From Polaribacter sp. (lineage in GTDB: Bacteria > Bacteroidota > Bacteroidia > Flavobacteriales > Flavobacteriaceae), in NCBI GenBank assembly GCA_020740485.1, contig DYMN01000004.1:1-64000 (forward strand): DNA of 64,000 bases. Reading direction: 5' to 3'. Under the pieces are notes generated by a model, which was not told the DNA's origin, ran no database searches, and was given only the letters and a program-made list of their open reading frames with translations. The position numbers were made by a program, and so were the translations under genes. Below are positions 16,994 through 26,009 of the stretch, piece by piece; position 1 is the first letter of the stretch; every line of letters starts with the position of its first letter.

Positions 16994-18565
16994 AAAAGTG
17001 TCTGCAATCTCTGCTGCTACTTTAGTTAAAACATCAATATCGCCATCTGTCAAACTTCCGGCTTTCAAACTATTCATGGTGTCTTTATATTTTGCATTTA
17101 AAAGTTCCAAATAATGGTTTTCAAATTCTTTCACCTTGTTTACAGGTACTTTACGAAGTAAATTTTTACTTCCCGCAAATATGATGGCTGTTTGATTTTC
17201 AACCGTAAAAGGAGTACTTAAATTTTGTTTTAAGATTTCCACATTGCGTTTCCCTTTTTCTATTACATTTAATGTGGCGGCATCAAGATCAGAACCAAAT
17301 TTGGCAAATGCTTCCAATTCGCGATATTGAGCTTGGTCTAATTTTAAGGTTCCTGCCACTTTTTTCATAGATTTGATTTGCGCATTTCCACCTACACGTG
17401 ATACAGAAATACCTACGTTAATAGCAGGGCGAACCCCGGAATTGAACAAATCAGACTCTAAGAATATTTGACCGTCGGTAATAGAAATTACGTTAGTAGG
17501 AATATAGGCAGAAACGTCACCCGCTTGTGTTTCAATGATAGGCAAAGCAGTTAATGAACCCCCACCTTTTATCAAATGTTTGATAGATGCGGGTACATCA
17601 TTCATTTGGCTTGCAATAGTATCGTCTTTGATAATCTTTGCAGCTCTCTCCAAAAGACGGGAATGTAAGTAGAATACGTCTCCCGGATAAGCTTCACGTC
17701 CCGGTGGACGACGTAATAATAAGGAAACTTCACGATAGGCTACGGCTTGTTTTGATAAATCATCGTAAACAATTAATGCAGGTCTACCTGAATCGCGGAA
17801 ATATTCTCCAATTGCGGCTCCTGCCATTGGTGCGTATACTTGCATCGGTGCGGGGTCAGAAGCATTAGCGGCTACTATGGTTGTATAAGCCAAAGCACCT
17901 CTTTCTTCCAACAAAGCATAGATTCCTGCTACAGTAGATGCTTTTTGTCCTATGGCAACATATATACAATATACCGGAACTCCGGCATCGTAAAATTCTT
18001 TTTGATTTAAAATAGTATCAAGAGCCACAGTTGATTTCCCTGTTTGACGGTCACCAATGATTAACTCACGTTGTCCTCGTCCTACCGGAATCATAGCATC
18101 TACGGCTTTTACACCGGTTTGCAAAGGTTCATTTACCGGTTGACGAAAAATTACTCCGGGCGCTTTACGTTCCAAAGGCATTTCGTAAGTTTCTCCTTTG
18201 ATAGGTCCTTTACCATCTATAGGATTCCCTAAGGTATCTACCACACGACCCACGATGCCTTCACCTACTTTGATAGAAGCAATGCGTTTGGTACGTTTTA
18301 CGGTTGAACCTTCTTTGATTTCTTCGGCGGGACCTAATAATACCACCCCAACGTTATCTTCTTCTAAGTTTAATACGATGGCTTCCAATCCGTTTTCGAA
18401 TTGAACTAATTCACCATATTGTACATTAGAAAGACCGTAAACGCGGGCAATACCGTCACCTATTTCTAGTACCGTTCCTACTTCTTCAAGAGAATCAAAC
18501 CCCTCAAATCCGGCTAATTGTTGTTTTAAAATGTTTGAAATTTCTGCGGGATTTACTGCGGACAT
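16991..18565 (-). CDS. atpA: ATP synthase subunit alpha
   Basis: A 524-residue F1 alpha subunit of normal length. The P-loop GDRQTGKS is at residues 171-178, followed by the non-catalytic nucleotide site region. The segment [17 protein letters not shown] near the C-terminal third is the alpha/beta family signature, and the visual Arg finger region is present. The stop codon falls inside heptamer array B, so the array or its insertion may have set the exact C-terminus (ADTF). Part of the minus-strand cluster atpB-E-F-H-A-G. Confidence 0.98.
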   Translation of the reverse strand: MSAVNPAEISNILKQQLAGFEGFDSLEEVGTVLEIGDGIARVYGLSNVQYGELVQFENGLEAIVLNLEEDNVGVVLLGPAEEIKEGSTVKRTKRIASIKVGEGIVGRVVDTLGNPIDGKGPIKGETYEMPLERKAPGVIFRQPVNEPLQTGVKAVDAMIPVGRGQRELIIGDRQTGKSTVALDTILNQKEFYDAGVPVYCIYVAIGQKASTVAGIYALLEERGALAYTTIVAANASDPAPMQVYAPMAGAAIGEYFRDSGRPALIVYDDLSKQAVAYREVSLLLRRPPGREAYPGDVFYLHSRLLERAAKIIKDDTIASQMNDVPASIKHLIKGGGSLTALPIIETQAGDVSAYIPTNVISITDGQIFLESDLFNSGVRPAINVGISVSRVGGNAQIKSMKKVAGTLKLDQAQYRELEAFAKFGSDLDAATLNVIEKGKRNVEILKQNLSTPFTVENQTAIIFAGSKNLLRKVPVNKVKEFENHYLELLNAKYKDTMNSLKAGSLTDGDIDVLTKVAAEIADTF

Positions 18566-18628
18566 TTTATTTAAGATTTACAAATTATCAATTATTTTGT
18601 TACTTTTTTCTTTTATACACTACATTAT

Positions 18629-19168
18629 TTAATTTTCAATCATATCTCTTTTTAATTTTTTCAATTGAGTTGTTATACTGGCATCTACCTGCACATCGCC
18701 CACTCTAAGGACAAAACCACCTATTAAAGATGGATCTATTTTATTTTCTAAAATGATGGTTTTGCTTCCCACCAATTCTTTTGCTTTAGCCAAAACTTTT
18801 GTTTTCATATTGTCATCCAAAGGAACGGCTGAAGTAACTATGGCTTTTACAATTCCTTTTTTATCATTATATAGTACATTGTATTGACCTGAAATGGATT
18901 GCAATAAATCCATTCGCTTGTTTTCGGCAAGAAGCCCAAATAACTTAATAGTAAATGGGTTTACTTTCCCTTCGAATATTTTGTCAACAATTGCTTTTTT
19001 ATCCGATATTTTAATAATTGGACTATTCAAAACATTTTGCAATTCCTTATTAGATTGTAAGGTTTCAAAAATAGTTCCCATATCTTTTTGAATTGCATCT
19101 TCCAAACCGGTCTGCGATGCTAACTCAATTAATGCTTTTGCGTATCTGTTGGCTGCTCTTGTGTTCAT
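18629..19168 (-). CDS. atpH: ATP synthase subunit delta
   Basis: A 179-residue F1 delta (OSCP-like) subunit. The N-terminal helical domain starts RAANRYAKALIELASQTG, and the C-terminal segment DPSLIGGFVLRVGDVQVDAS is the family signature. It connects alpha to the b-subunit stalk. The ATG at 19168 gives the normal length. A heptamer array ends ten bases upstream of this start. Confidence 0.95.
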   Translation of the reverse strand: MNTRAANRYAKALIELASQTGLEDAIQKDMGTIFETLQSNKELQNVLNSPIIKISDKKAIVDKIFEGKVNPFTIKLFGLLAENKRMDLLQSISGQYNVLYNDKKGIVKAIVTSAVPLDDNMKTKVLAKAKELVGSKTIILENKIDPSLIGGFVLRVGDVQVDASITTQLKKLKRDMIEN

Positions 19169-19178
19169 TTTAAAATTA

Positions 19179-19206
19179 GAAGTTGGAAGTTGGAAGTTGG
19201 AAGTTG
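19179..19206 (+). repeat. Heptamer tandem array C (GAAGTTG)4 between atpF and atpH
   Basis: Four perfect GAAGTTG units lie in the 49-base gap between atpF and atpH. It is the same unit and orientation as array A, but with no S23-type gene beside it. Confidence 0.92.
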
Positions 19207-19217
19207 AATTCTATTTT

Positions 19218-19718
19218 CTAATTTAGTTTAACGTCTTTCAACATGGTGTCAATCAATTTTACTTGTGCATCCTTAGATGCCAATTGATCTTTCATTAACT
19301 TTTCAGCGATATCAACAGACAGCACAGCCACTTGCTTTTTTAAATCAGCAATAGCGGCTAATTTTTCAGTTTCAATGCTTTCTTTGGCTTTTTCCATCAG
19401 CTTATGAGCTTCGGTTTGCGCTTCATTTTTAGCGGTTTCTATCATATTTTCACGGATACTTCTTGCCTCTTTTAAAAGTTCTTCGCGTTCGTTGCGAGCT
19501 TCTTTGAGAATGCGTTCGTTATCTGCGGTGAGATTTAGCATTTCTTTACGCGCTTGTTCAGCTTGTGCAAGGGCATTTTTGATGCCTTCTTCTCTTTCGT
19601 TTACTGCATTTAAAATTGGTTTCCAAGCATATTTTTTCAGCACAAAAATAAGTCCGATAAACAGAACTAATTGCCAAAAGAACAAACCGTATGAAAAATC
19701 GTTAATTAATTTTTCCAT
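19218..19718 (-). CDS. atpF: ATP synthase subunit b
   Basis: A 166-residue Fo b subunit with one N-terminal transmembrane helix (about residues 10-28) and a long charged helix (about 30-150) ending in DAQVKLIDTMLKDVKLN. It forms the peripheral stalk. The ATG at 19718 is preceded by an 84-base gap from atpE. Ala/Glu/Lys-rich composition agrees with the family. Confidence 0.95.
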   Translation of the reverse strand: MEKLINDFSYGLFFWQLVLFIGLIFVLKKYAWKPILNAVNEREEGIKNALAQAEQARKEMLNLTADNERILKEARNEREELLKEARSIRENMIETAKNEAQTEAHKLMEKAKESIETEKLAAIADLKKQVAVLSVDIAEKLMKDQLASKDAQVKLIDTMLKDVKLN

Positions 19719-19802
19719 TTTGAAAATATATGATGTTTTAAAAAATTACAAATTAAAAAAACATCGGTTGCAACCAACCGTTACGACCGATGTTCTGTGA
19801 GA

Positions 19803-19994
19803 TTAGGATGCAAACAATGCTGCAAATCCAATACCTTCAATCAAAGCTGCTGCGATAAGCATAGCAGTTTGAATTTTTCCTGAAGCTTCAGGTTGACGAG
19901 CAATAGCGTCCATTGCTGAACCACCGATTCTACCGATACCAAGACCGGCTCCGATTACGATTAAACCTGCTCCTACGATTGCTGGAATTTCCAT
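19803..19994 (-). CDS. atpE: ATP synthase subunit c
   Basis: A 63-residue Fo c subunit made of two transmembrane helices joined by the polar loop ARQPEA. The proton-carrying carboxylate is Glu53 in LIEGIG. Gly-rich helix 1 (GAGLIVIGAGLGIGRIGG) is as expected. I see no extra Na+-ligand motif, so H+ coupling is likely. It forms the membrane rotor ring. Confidence 0.96.
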   Translation of the reverse strand: MEIPAIVGAGLIVIGAGLGIGRIGGSAMDAIARQPEASGKIQTAMLIAAALIEGIGFAALFAS

Positions 19995-20028
19995 CTTTAT
20001 AAATATTTAAAAAATTAATAAATTCAAA

Positions 20029-21156
20029 TTAATGGTGTTCTGCATGTGCTTCTTCATGGGGATGTTCATGTTCATGTTCTTCTACTGCCATTCCAAAATA
20101 TAATGCAGATAACATAGTAAAAATATAAGCTTGTAAAGCGGCTACTAATAATTCCAATAAGGATAAAGCAAAAGCTAATCCAAATGAAAGCGGTCCGCCT
20201 ACCCAACTTTTAAAAATAAAAATCAACGCTAAAATACTCATCAGTACAACGTGTCCGGCTGTCATGTTAGCATAGAGCCGAATCATCAATGAAAAAGGTT
20301 TGATAATGGTCCCTAATAATTCAATAGGAGCTAAAATAATCTTCATGAGCGTGGGTACTCCCGGCATCCAAAAAATATGTTTCCAATAATCTTTCTTCGC
20401 TGTAAAGGTAGTGATCAGATAAGTTAAAATTGCTAATGCAAAAGTGACGGCGATATTACCGGTCACATTGATTCCAAATGGCGTTAAACCTAATAAATTC
20501 ACTAACCATACAAAAAAGAAAATGGTCAACAAGTAGTTCAAATACCTTTTATAATGTTTTTCTCCAATATTTGGTATTGCTATTTCATCCCGAACAAATA
20601 AAACCAAAGGCTCTAAAAATCTTCCAAAACCGGTTGCGATTCCATTGTTTTTTTTGTATGATTTAGCCAAACTGCTAAACATCCATAGCATCAATAAAGC
20701 CGCAAGAATAATAACTACAACGCTTTTAGTAATAGAAAAATCCCAAGGCTTAGCATTGGTTGGATGATGGTGCTCATCTAAATTTAAAGTTCCTTGGGCA
20801 TCAGTTTTATAAATTTTGTTATGATATAACTTGTAGTAATTTCCATTGCTTTCCACAATACTTTCTCCATGATGAAATTGGGATGACATAAAAACGTGTA
20901 AGCCATTATCAATTAAAATGACAGGTAAAGGAATCGTAAAACCGCTTCCGTCAATTTTGCTGTGAAAAAAAGTCCAATCGTGAGAATCTTTTAAATGGTG
21001 CTGAATATCTTCTTTTATTTCATCTCTTAACGATTTAGCTTCTTGATGTGGGTTTTCACCTTTAGGCATAGATATTGAATCATGCTCCGAACTTGCATAG
21101 AATGTCAGCGAAAATAAGAAGAAAACGATTGAGATATAATATTGAATTTTATACAT
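20029..21156 (-). CDS. atpB: ATP synthase subunit a
   Basis: The preferred ATG at 21156 gives 375 residues starting MYKIQYYISIVFF; a GTG nine bases upstream also opens the frame. The protein has an N-terminal signal-like segment and a large soluble domain of about 120 residues before the membrane part, a feature of Bacteroidota subunit a. The membrane part includes the essential Arg in MIRLYANMTAGH. The tail is His/Glu-rich (EHEHEHPHEEAHAEHH). It forms the proton channel with the c-ring. It heads the operon, behind a good promoter. Confidence 0.96.
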   Translation of the reverse strand: MYKIQYYISIVFFLFSLTFYASSEHDSISMPKGENPHQEAKSLRDEIKEDIQHHLKDSHDWTFFHSKIDGSGFTIPLPVILIDNGLHVFMSSQFHHGESIVESNGNYYKLYHNKIYKTDAQGTLNLDEHHHPTNAKPWDFSITKSVVVIILAALLMLWMFSSLAKSYKKNNGIATGFGRFLEPLVLFVRDEIAIPNIGEKHYKRYLNYLLTIFFFVWLVNLLGLTPFGINVTGNIAVTFALAILTYLITTFTAKKDYWKHIFWMPGVPTLMKIILAPIELLGTIIKPFSLMIRLYANMTAGHVVLMSILALIFIFKSWVGGPLSFGLAFALSLLELLVAALQAYIFTMLSALYFGMAVEEHEHEHPHEEAHAEHH

Positions 21157-21198
21157 AAACTGCACTAAAATAAAATTTTCCTTATTTTAAAGGATTTG

Positions 21199-21227
21199 CA
21201 AAATTACATTTAATAATCTTAAATCAA
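21199..21227 (-). promoter_or_regulatory. Promoter of the ATP synthase operon
   Basis: On the minus strand TTG (21227-21225), an 18-base spacer and TAATTTTG (21206-21199) match the Bacteroidota TTG / TAnnTTTG consensus. It lies about 43 bases upstream of atpB. Confidence 0.7.
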
Positions 21228-21375
21228 AAATTTTTTATCAACAATTGTGCTTTTACATACATTTGGGCATAACAAATACAAAAAACACAAATAATTTATT
21301 ACAAATGAAGATATTGTATGATTTTTTTTATATATCTTTAACACTTCATTTATTAACCATTAAAACCAAAAAAAT

Positions 21376-22236
21376 ATGAATAGTTTTCTCAAAAGCTTGA
21401 TTTGGTTTTTGTTATTTGCATTTCTTGCAGCTCTAATTCATTTATATTTTATCCAAAAAAAATGTGGCATTTGCGGTGATACAAATTTCAACCAATCAGA
21501 GCATTCTCAACTTGCCGATTTTGTGATTTCGGATATCGATGGGAATGTTATTTTCAAATTTCCTAAAGAATTTATAATCAATTCTAAAGATGGGAAAGTG
21601 GAAATTCCCAGTGAATTAAATTCATTACGCGATTCTGTATTTAGTTTTTTCAACAAAAATCAAAATAAAGAATTAGTGATTACCGGAAAATATCTATCAT
21701 CCGAAGGGGAACCACGTGGGATGGACAGAGCCAATTTTTTAAAAAATTTTCTTGTCCAATTTGGAATAAATGCTGATAAAATAGAACCAAAAGCTGTTTT
21801 ATCGGATTTTTCTTATGATACCAATAATAAATACCAAGGTGGAATTGGAATGATTTTCCAAAATATATCTGAAGCTGCTCAAAAAATAATTGAAAAACAT
21901 ATTGCCGAGAAAACACTTTACTCCAATTTCGGTGCAGCTGATTTTAAACCTGACAACACTTTAGTTTCTTACACATTAGAACTGAAAAATTACTTAGTTA
22001 CGCAAACCGGCAAAAGTGTTTTGGTAACGGGGCACACGGATAATGTAGGCGATGAGGTAACCAATAAAAATTTAGGTTCGATACGCGCTCAAAAAGTAAT
22101 TGAATATTTAGTGTCACAAGGTATCGATGAAAATATGATCACTTCTGATTCCAAAGGGGAAACTGAGCCGATTGCTGACAATGCTACTGAAGAAGGCAGA
22201 GCACAAAATAGACGTATTACTATTTCTGTAAAATAA
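21376..22236 (+). CDS. OmpA-family protein with a duplicated domain
   Basis: A 286-residue protein with one N-terminal transmembrane segment (about residues 7-27). Residues 180-286 are an OmpA C-terminal (peptidoglycan-binding) domain with VLVTGHTDNVGDEVTNKNLG and the AQNRRITI end. The first half (about 50-150) resembles a decayed copy of the same domain (LVITGKYLSSEGEPRGMDRA aligns with LVTGHTDNVGDEVTNKNLG). It probably anchors the inner membrane to peptidoglycan. The next gene, 29 bases downstream, is likely co-transcribed and has the same one-TM design. Confidence 0.88.
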   Translation: MNSFLKSLIWFLLFAFLAALIHLYFIQKKCGICGDTNFNQSEHSQLADFVISDIDGNVIFKFPKEFIINSKDGKVEIPSELNSLRDSVFSFFNKNQNKELVITGKYLSSEGEPRGMDRANFLKNFLVQFGINADKIEPKAVLSDFSYDTNNKYQGGIGMIFQNISEAAQKIIEKHIAEKTLYSNFGAADFKPDNTLVSYTLELKNYLVTQTGKSVLVTGHTDNVGDEVTNKNLGSIRAQKVIEYLVSQGIDENMITSDSKGETEPIADNATEEGRAQNRRITISVK

Positions 22237-22265
22237 ATTTATCAACAATTCTAAAACTTACTCTT

Positions 22266-23120
22266 ATGAATATTATAGACTTTTTCTTAAAATGCTGGTG
22301 GTGGATTTTTCTACTTATGTTTCTTTCCTTTTTGTTAGGATGGTTTTTAAAAAGGTTATTTGGAAATGAAAATGGGCCTTGTTGCGATGATTTAAAACGA
22401 TGGAAAGAAAAACATCACGAGTTAGAAAACAAATACAGCCAATTATTAAGTAGCACGGACAATATTCCGGCTATTCATTCTGTACCTGAGACTACAAAAA
22501 TGGGAGTTGCGCCTCAATTTTTTAGTCCATTTGATAAATTATCTGCCGATAATTTACAAATTATTGAAGGAATTGGGCCAAAAATGGAAGAAATTTTACA
22601 AGCATCCGGAATTAAAAATTGGAAAGACTTAGCAGGCAAAACCCCTTTAGAGTTGAGAGGTTTATTAGATGAGGTTGATGCATCTAAATACAAAATCATA
22701 GACCCGACCACTTGGTCCGACCAAGCACAATTAGCTGAAGATAGCAAATGGGAAGAACTCATCGCGATGCAAAAAACCTTGGACACCGGAAAAACAAATG
22801 CAATTAATGAAACCGATTCCAAATTAGAAAAAATGATGATCAAATTAGGTTTGTTGAAAAAATGGAAAAAGGATGACTTAAAAGCCATTGAAGGAATTGG
22901 ACCCAAGATTGAAAGTTTATTACTCAATGCCAACATCAAAACTTGGGACGAGCTCTCTGATACGCCAGTTGAAAAAATCAAAGGAATACTTCACGCTGCC
23001 GGTGACCGATATAAGTTAGCAGACCCTACGACCTGGCCGGAGCAAGCTGAATTGGCAGCAGAGGGAAGGTGGCACGACCTACAAGAATTACAAGACCGTT
23101 TAAACGGCGGACGAAATTAA
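22266..23120 (+). CDS. Membrane protein with two helix-hairpin-helix-like repeats
   Basis: A 284-residue protein with one transmembrane segment (about residues 9-29). Two copies of a roughly 77-residue unit follow (97-173 and 205-281). Each begins with (I/A)IEGIGPK, typical of helix-hairpin-helix motifs of the DUF4332 or H3TH type, and ends with DPTTWxxQAxLAxxxxW. The copies are about half identical, so this is a tandem duplication. The motif usually binds DNA or mediates protein contact; a membrane-bound form points to the latter, or to nucleoid anchoring (inference). Co-transcribed with the OmpA-like gene; a terminator follows. Confidence 0.85.
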   Translation: MNIIDFFLKCWWWIFLLMFLSFLLGWFLKRLFGNENGPCCDDLKRWKEKHHELENKYSQLLSSTDNIPAIHSVPETTKMGVAPQFFSPFDKLSADNLQIIEGIGPKMEEILQASGIKNWKDLAGKTPLELRGLLDEVDASKYKIIDPTTWSDQAQLAEDSKWEELIAMQKTLDTGKTNAINETDSKLEKMMIKLGLLKKWKKDDLKAIEGIGPKIESLLLNANIKTWDELSDTPVEKIKGILHAAGDRYKLADPTTWPEQAELAAEGRWHDLQELQDRLNGGRN

Positions 23121-23132
23121 CACAAGTCAAAG

Positions 23133-23180
23133 AAGCTGCCCGAAAAATCGATTTTTTCCTCTTGAGGGCAGCTTTTTTTT
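23133..23180 (+). terminator. Rho-independent terminator
   Basis: AAGCTGCCC pairs with GGGCAGCTT; an inner GAAAAATCGATTTTTTC palindrome fills the loop, and eight T follow. It lies 13 bases after the helix-hairpin-helix gene. Confidence 0.85.
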
Positions 23181-23221
23181 AAAAAAATAAATGTATTCAT
23201 TTCCTTTTTTTTGATTTTTTT

Positions 23222-23229
23222 TATTTTTG
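23222..23229 (+). promoter_or_regulatory. -7 element upstream of the DPP III-like gene
   Basis: TATTTTTG is an exact TAnnTTTG match, 26 bases before the ATG at 23256. No good -33 element was found. Confidence 0.4.
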
Positions 23230-23255
23230 CAGTTTTTAAACCTAATTTATTCTAC

Positions 23256-24905
23256 ATGAATAAAATATTCATTTTATTACTTTTTGTTTTTGTCGTCAAT
23301 TGCAAGGACACTAATTCTGTTCGCAAGCCGAATAAACAAACAACTAACGAAGGAACCATGATTACCATACAAGACCGATTAGATGATTATGCTCAAGTAA
23401 AATTATCTACTGACATCAGTAAGCTTTCTGAAAATGAGAAAAAAGTTTTACCTTTATTAATTAAAGCAGCCGATATAATGAACGAGTTGTATTGGGAACA
23501 AGCTTACGGACATAAAGATTCCATATTATCAAAAATAAAAGAAGATGTTACTAAACAATTTGTTTTAATAAACTACGGGCCTTGGGATAGAATGGACAAT
23601 AATTTTCCATTCGTAGAGGAAATCGGTAAAAAACCGGAAGGAGCTAATTTCTATCCGGCTGATATGACTAAAGAAGAATTTGAAAAAGCACAAATTACAG
23701 ACAAAACCGGTGCTTATAACATGATAAGGCGCGATGATAAAGGAAAGCTATACGCTATTCCTTATCATCAATTTTTTAAAGACAAATTGGTAAAAGCGGC
23801 CTCTTATTTGATGGAGGCGGCCAAGATAACAGATAATATAGCTTTTAAAAATTATTTAGAACAACGCGCCAATGCATTATTGACAGATCAATTTGACACC
23901 AGCGACCGAACCTGGTTAGATATGAAGGACAATCATTTGGATATAGTAATTGGTCCAATAGAAAATTACGAAGACGCTCTGTTTAATTACAAAACTGCTT
24001 ATGAAGGTTATGTTCTAGTTAAAGATTTGGAATGGAGTGAACGTTTGGCAAAATATGCAGCATTTTTACCCCAGCTTCAGAAAGCCCTTCCTGTAGATTA
24101 TCCCTACAAAGCGGAGGTTCCCGGGACTGATTCTGATTTAAATGCTTATGACGTAGTGTACTACGCCGGAGATTGTAATGCCGGTGGAAAAACCATTGCC
24201 ATCAACTTGCCCAATGATGAAAAAATTCAATTGGAAAAAGGTACCCGAAGATTACAATTGAAAAATGCAATGAAAGACAAGTTTGACAAGATTACATTAC
24301 CTATTGCTGCTGTATTAATTGACCCGGCGCAAAGAAAATACGTTACTTTCGATGCTTTTTTTGCCAATACGATGTTCCATGAAGTTGCACATGGGTTAGG
24401 TATTAAAAACACGATAAATAACCGTGGTATGGTAAAAGATGCACTGAAAGAATATCACTCTGCAATAGAAGAGGGAAAAGCGGATATTCTTGGAATATAT
24501 ATGGTTCAACAATTATATAAACGAGGGGAATTAAAAGGAGATATCAGAGATTATCTCACTACCTTTATGGTGGGTATTTTTCGTTCTGTTCGGTTTGGAG
24601 CTTCAAGTGCTCACGGACAAGCCAATATGATTCGCTTTAATTTCTTTAAAGAAAAGGAAGCATTCTATCGCAACACAGATGGCGCCTATACTATCAATTA
24701 CGATAAAATGTCTGAAGCTATAGAGCAGTTATCTAATCTTATATTGGTACTACAAGGAAATGGAGATTATGATGGAAGTAAAAAATTAGTAGAGGTTAGT
24801 GGCGTCATTCATCCTGAATTACAATCTGATCTAAACAAACTAAAGGAAGCAAATATTCCGGTGGACTTGATTTTTGAACAAGGCAAAAGTGTATTGAAAC
24901 TTTAA
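23256..24905 (+). CDS. DPP III-like zinc peptidase lipoprotein
   Basis: The start is set at the ATG at 23256, giving a lipoprotein signal with Cys17 (VVNC); the frame opens further upstream at 23211. The 549-residue protein has the zinc site HEVAH (residues 375-379) with a second-site EEGKAD near 405. This fits the dipeptidyl-peptidase III (M49)-related family, here with the HExxH spacing rather than HExxGH. Long N-terminal helical region includes DNNFPFVEEIGKKPEGANFY. As a lipoprotein it should act on peptides in the periplasm or at the surface. It is monocistronic with no neighbour linkage. Confidence 0.88.
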   Translation: MNKIFILLLFVFVVNCKDTNSVRKPNKQTTNEGTMITIQDRLDDYAQVKLSTDISKLSENEKKVLPLLIKAADIMNELYWEQAYGHKDSILSKIKEDVTKQFVLINYGPWDRMDNNFPFVEEIGKKPEGANFYPADMTKEEFEKAQITDKTGAYNMIRRDDKGKLYAIPYHQFFKDKLVKAASYLMEAAKITDNIAFKNYLEQRANALLTDQFDTSDRTWLDMKDNHLDIVIGPIENYEDALFNYKTAYEGYVLVKDLEWSERLAKYAAFLPQLQKALPVDYPYKAEVPGTDSDLNAYDVVYYAGDCNAGGKTIAINLPNDEKIQLEKGTRRLQLKNAMKDKFDKITLPIAAVLIDPAQRKYVTFDAFFANTMFHEVAHGLGIKNTINNRGMVKDALKEYHSAIEEGKADILGIYMVQQLYKRGELKGDIRDYLTTFMVGIFRSVRFGASSAHGQANMIRFNFFKEKEAFYRNTDGAYTINYDKMSEAIEQLSNLILVLQGNGDYDGSKKLVEVSGVIHPELQSDLNKLKEANIPVDLIFEQGKSVLKL

Positions 24906-25010
24906 TACTGACAGCCTCCCATAAATAATCAAAGTAGGAAACTACAAAATTTTAAATTTCATGTGATAAATTTATTGTTTTTTTATAGGTCACAAGGAAT
25001 GTCCAAATAA

Positions 25011-25056
25011 ACATTGCGGTTGGTATGTAACATTGCTTATGGACATTTCATCTAAA
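25011..25056 (+). repeat. Dispersed intergenic repeat, copy 2
   Basis: GGTTGGTATG (25018-25027), CTTATGG and ATTTCATCT align with 32021-32056 with the same spacing; 27 of 36 positions agree. A poly-T/TAGGTCA segment just upstream also resembles the region before the other copy. Confidence 0.6.
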
Positions 25057-25166
25057 TAAAAACAAGTTCACAATTCTTTATTATTCAAAATAGAGAAATG
25101 ATAGTTTTAATTTATGTTTTTTTTTCCTTTCTTTACAAAATTAAAAAAACACTATTATCTTTATAT

Positions 25167-25790
25167 ATGATTCGATTTTATTTAAAAAGTATTTCGTTTG
25201 CAATTTTAACATTGTTATTCGTAAGCTGTGGAACTTCAAAAAAAGTTATTTCCCCATCTAATACGACGAATCTTACTATTGCAAATGAAAATAATATTAC
25301 TTCAAATAAAATTGAACATGTCATACCAACCTCTGCGGTAGAAACGAGGGAACTCACGCTACCCGAAAAACTGCAAAAAGCCAGAGACGAAGGATTTATA
25401 TTTACAAAAAACGATGAAATAGTTTTTTTGGCAAAAGAAAATATTGGTATTCGTTATTTAACGGGTGGGACTACAACCAAGGGGATGGATTGTTCGGGTA
25501 TGGTATTTACCACCTTTAAACACGCTGAAATGGAAGTACCCAGAACTTCTAGAGATTTAGCTAATTTTGGCATCAAAATAAAAAAAGAAGAAGCCGCCCC
25601 GGGTGATCTTATTTTCTTCAAAACCAATGGTCGATCGGTTATAAACCACGTGGGTATCATTACCGAAGTTACTGAAGATAACATCAAATTTGTACATGCA
25701 TCTATTAGTAAGGGAGTGATGATCTCCTCACTTGCTGAAGCATACTATTCAAAAGCATTTGTTCAGATTAATAGGGTATTGGACAATTAA
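25167..25790 (+). CDS. NlpC/P60 (C40) peptidase lipoprotein
   Basis: The ATG at 25167 is chosen because it gives a lipoprotein signal with Cys21 (LLFVSC); the frame also opens at 25098. The 207-residue protein has the NlpC/P60 catalytic Cys in GMDCSGMVF, the His in INHVGI and a third polar residue in FVHAS. It should cut peptidoglycan stem peptides in the periplasm. About 45 residues after the lipid Cys are low-complexity Asn/Thr/Ser linker. It is monocistronic. Confidence 0.93.
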   Translation: MIRFYLKSISFAILTLLFVSCGTSKKVISPSNTTNLTIANENNITSNKIEHVIPTSAVETRELTLPEKLQKARDEGFIFTKNDEIVFLAKENIGIRYLTGGTTTKGMDCSGMVFTTFKHAEMEVPRTSRDLANFGIKIKKEEAAPGDLIFFKTNGRSVINHVGIITEVTEDNIKFVHASISKGVMISSLAEAYYSKAFVQINRVLDN

Positions 25791-25863
25791 ACTCAAATTA
25801 AGCGTTAATTAAAATACTGATTTTTTGATATTAAACTTTCATAGCGAAGTTCTAATATTATTA

Positions 25864-25895
25864 AAAAAACCCATCATTAAAAATGACAGGTTTTT
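25864..25895. terminator. Possible bidirectional terminator
   Basis: AAAACCcaTCATT and AATGAcaGGTTTT form a stem with two central mismatches, with A/T runs on both sides, between convergent genes. The stem is imperfect. Confidence 0.45.
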
Positions 25896-26009
25896 AAACA
25901 AATAAACTATTCTCCAATTAATTTTAAACTTTATGCTTTAACTTTACAAAACTATTATCGGTGTTGATAATTGTTTTTAGTTCATAAAACATCAAACATG
26001 ACATGGCAA

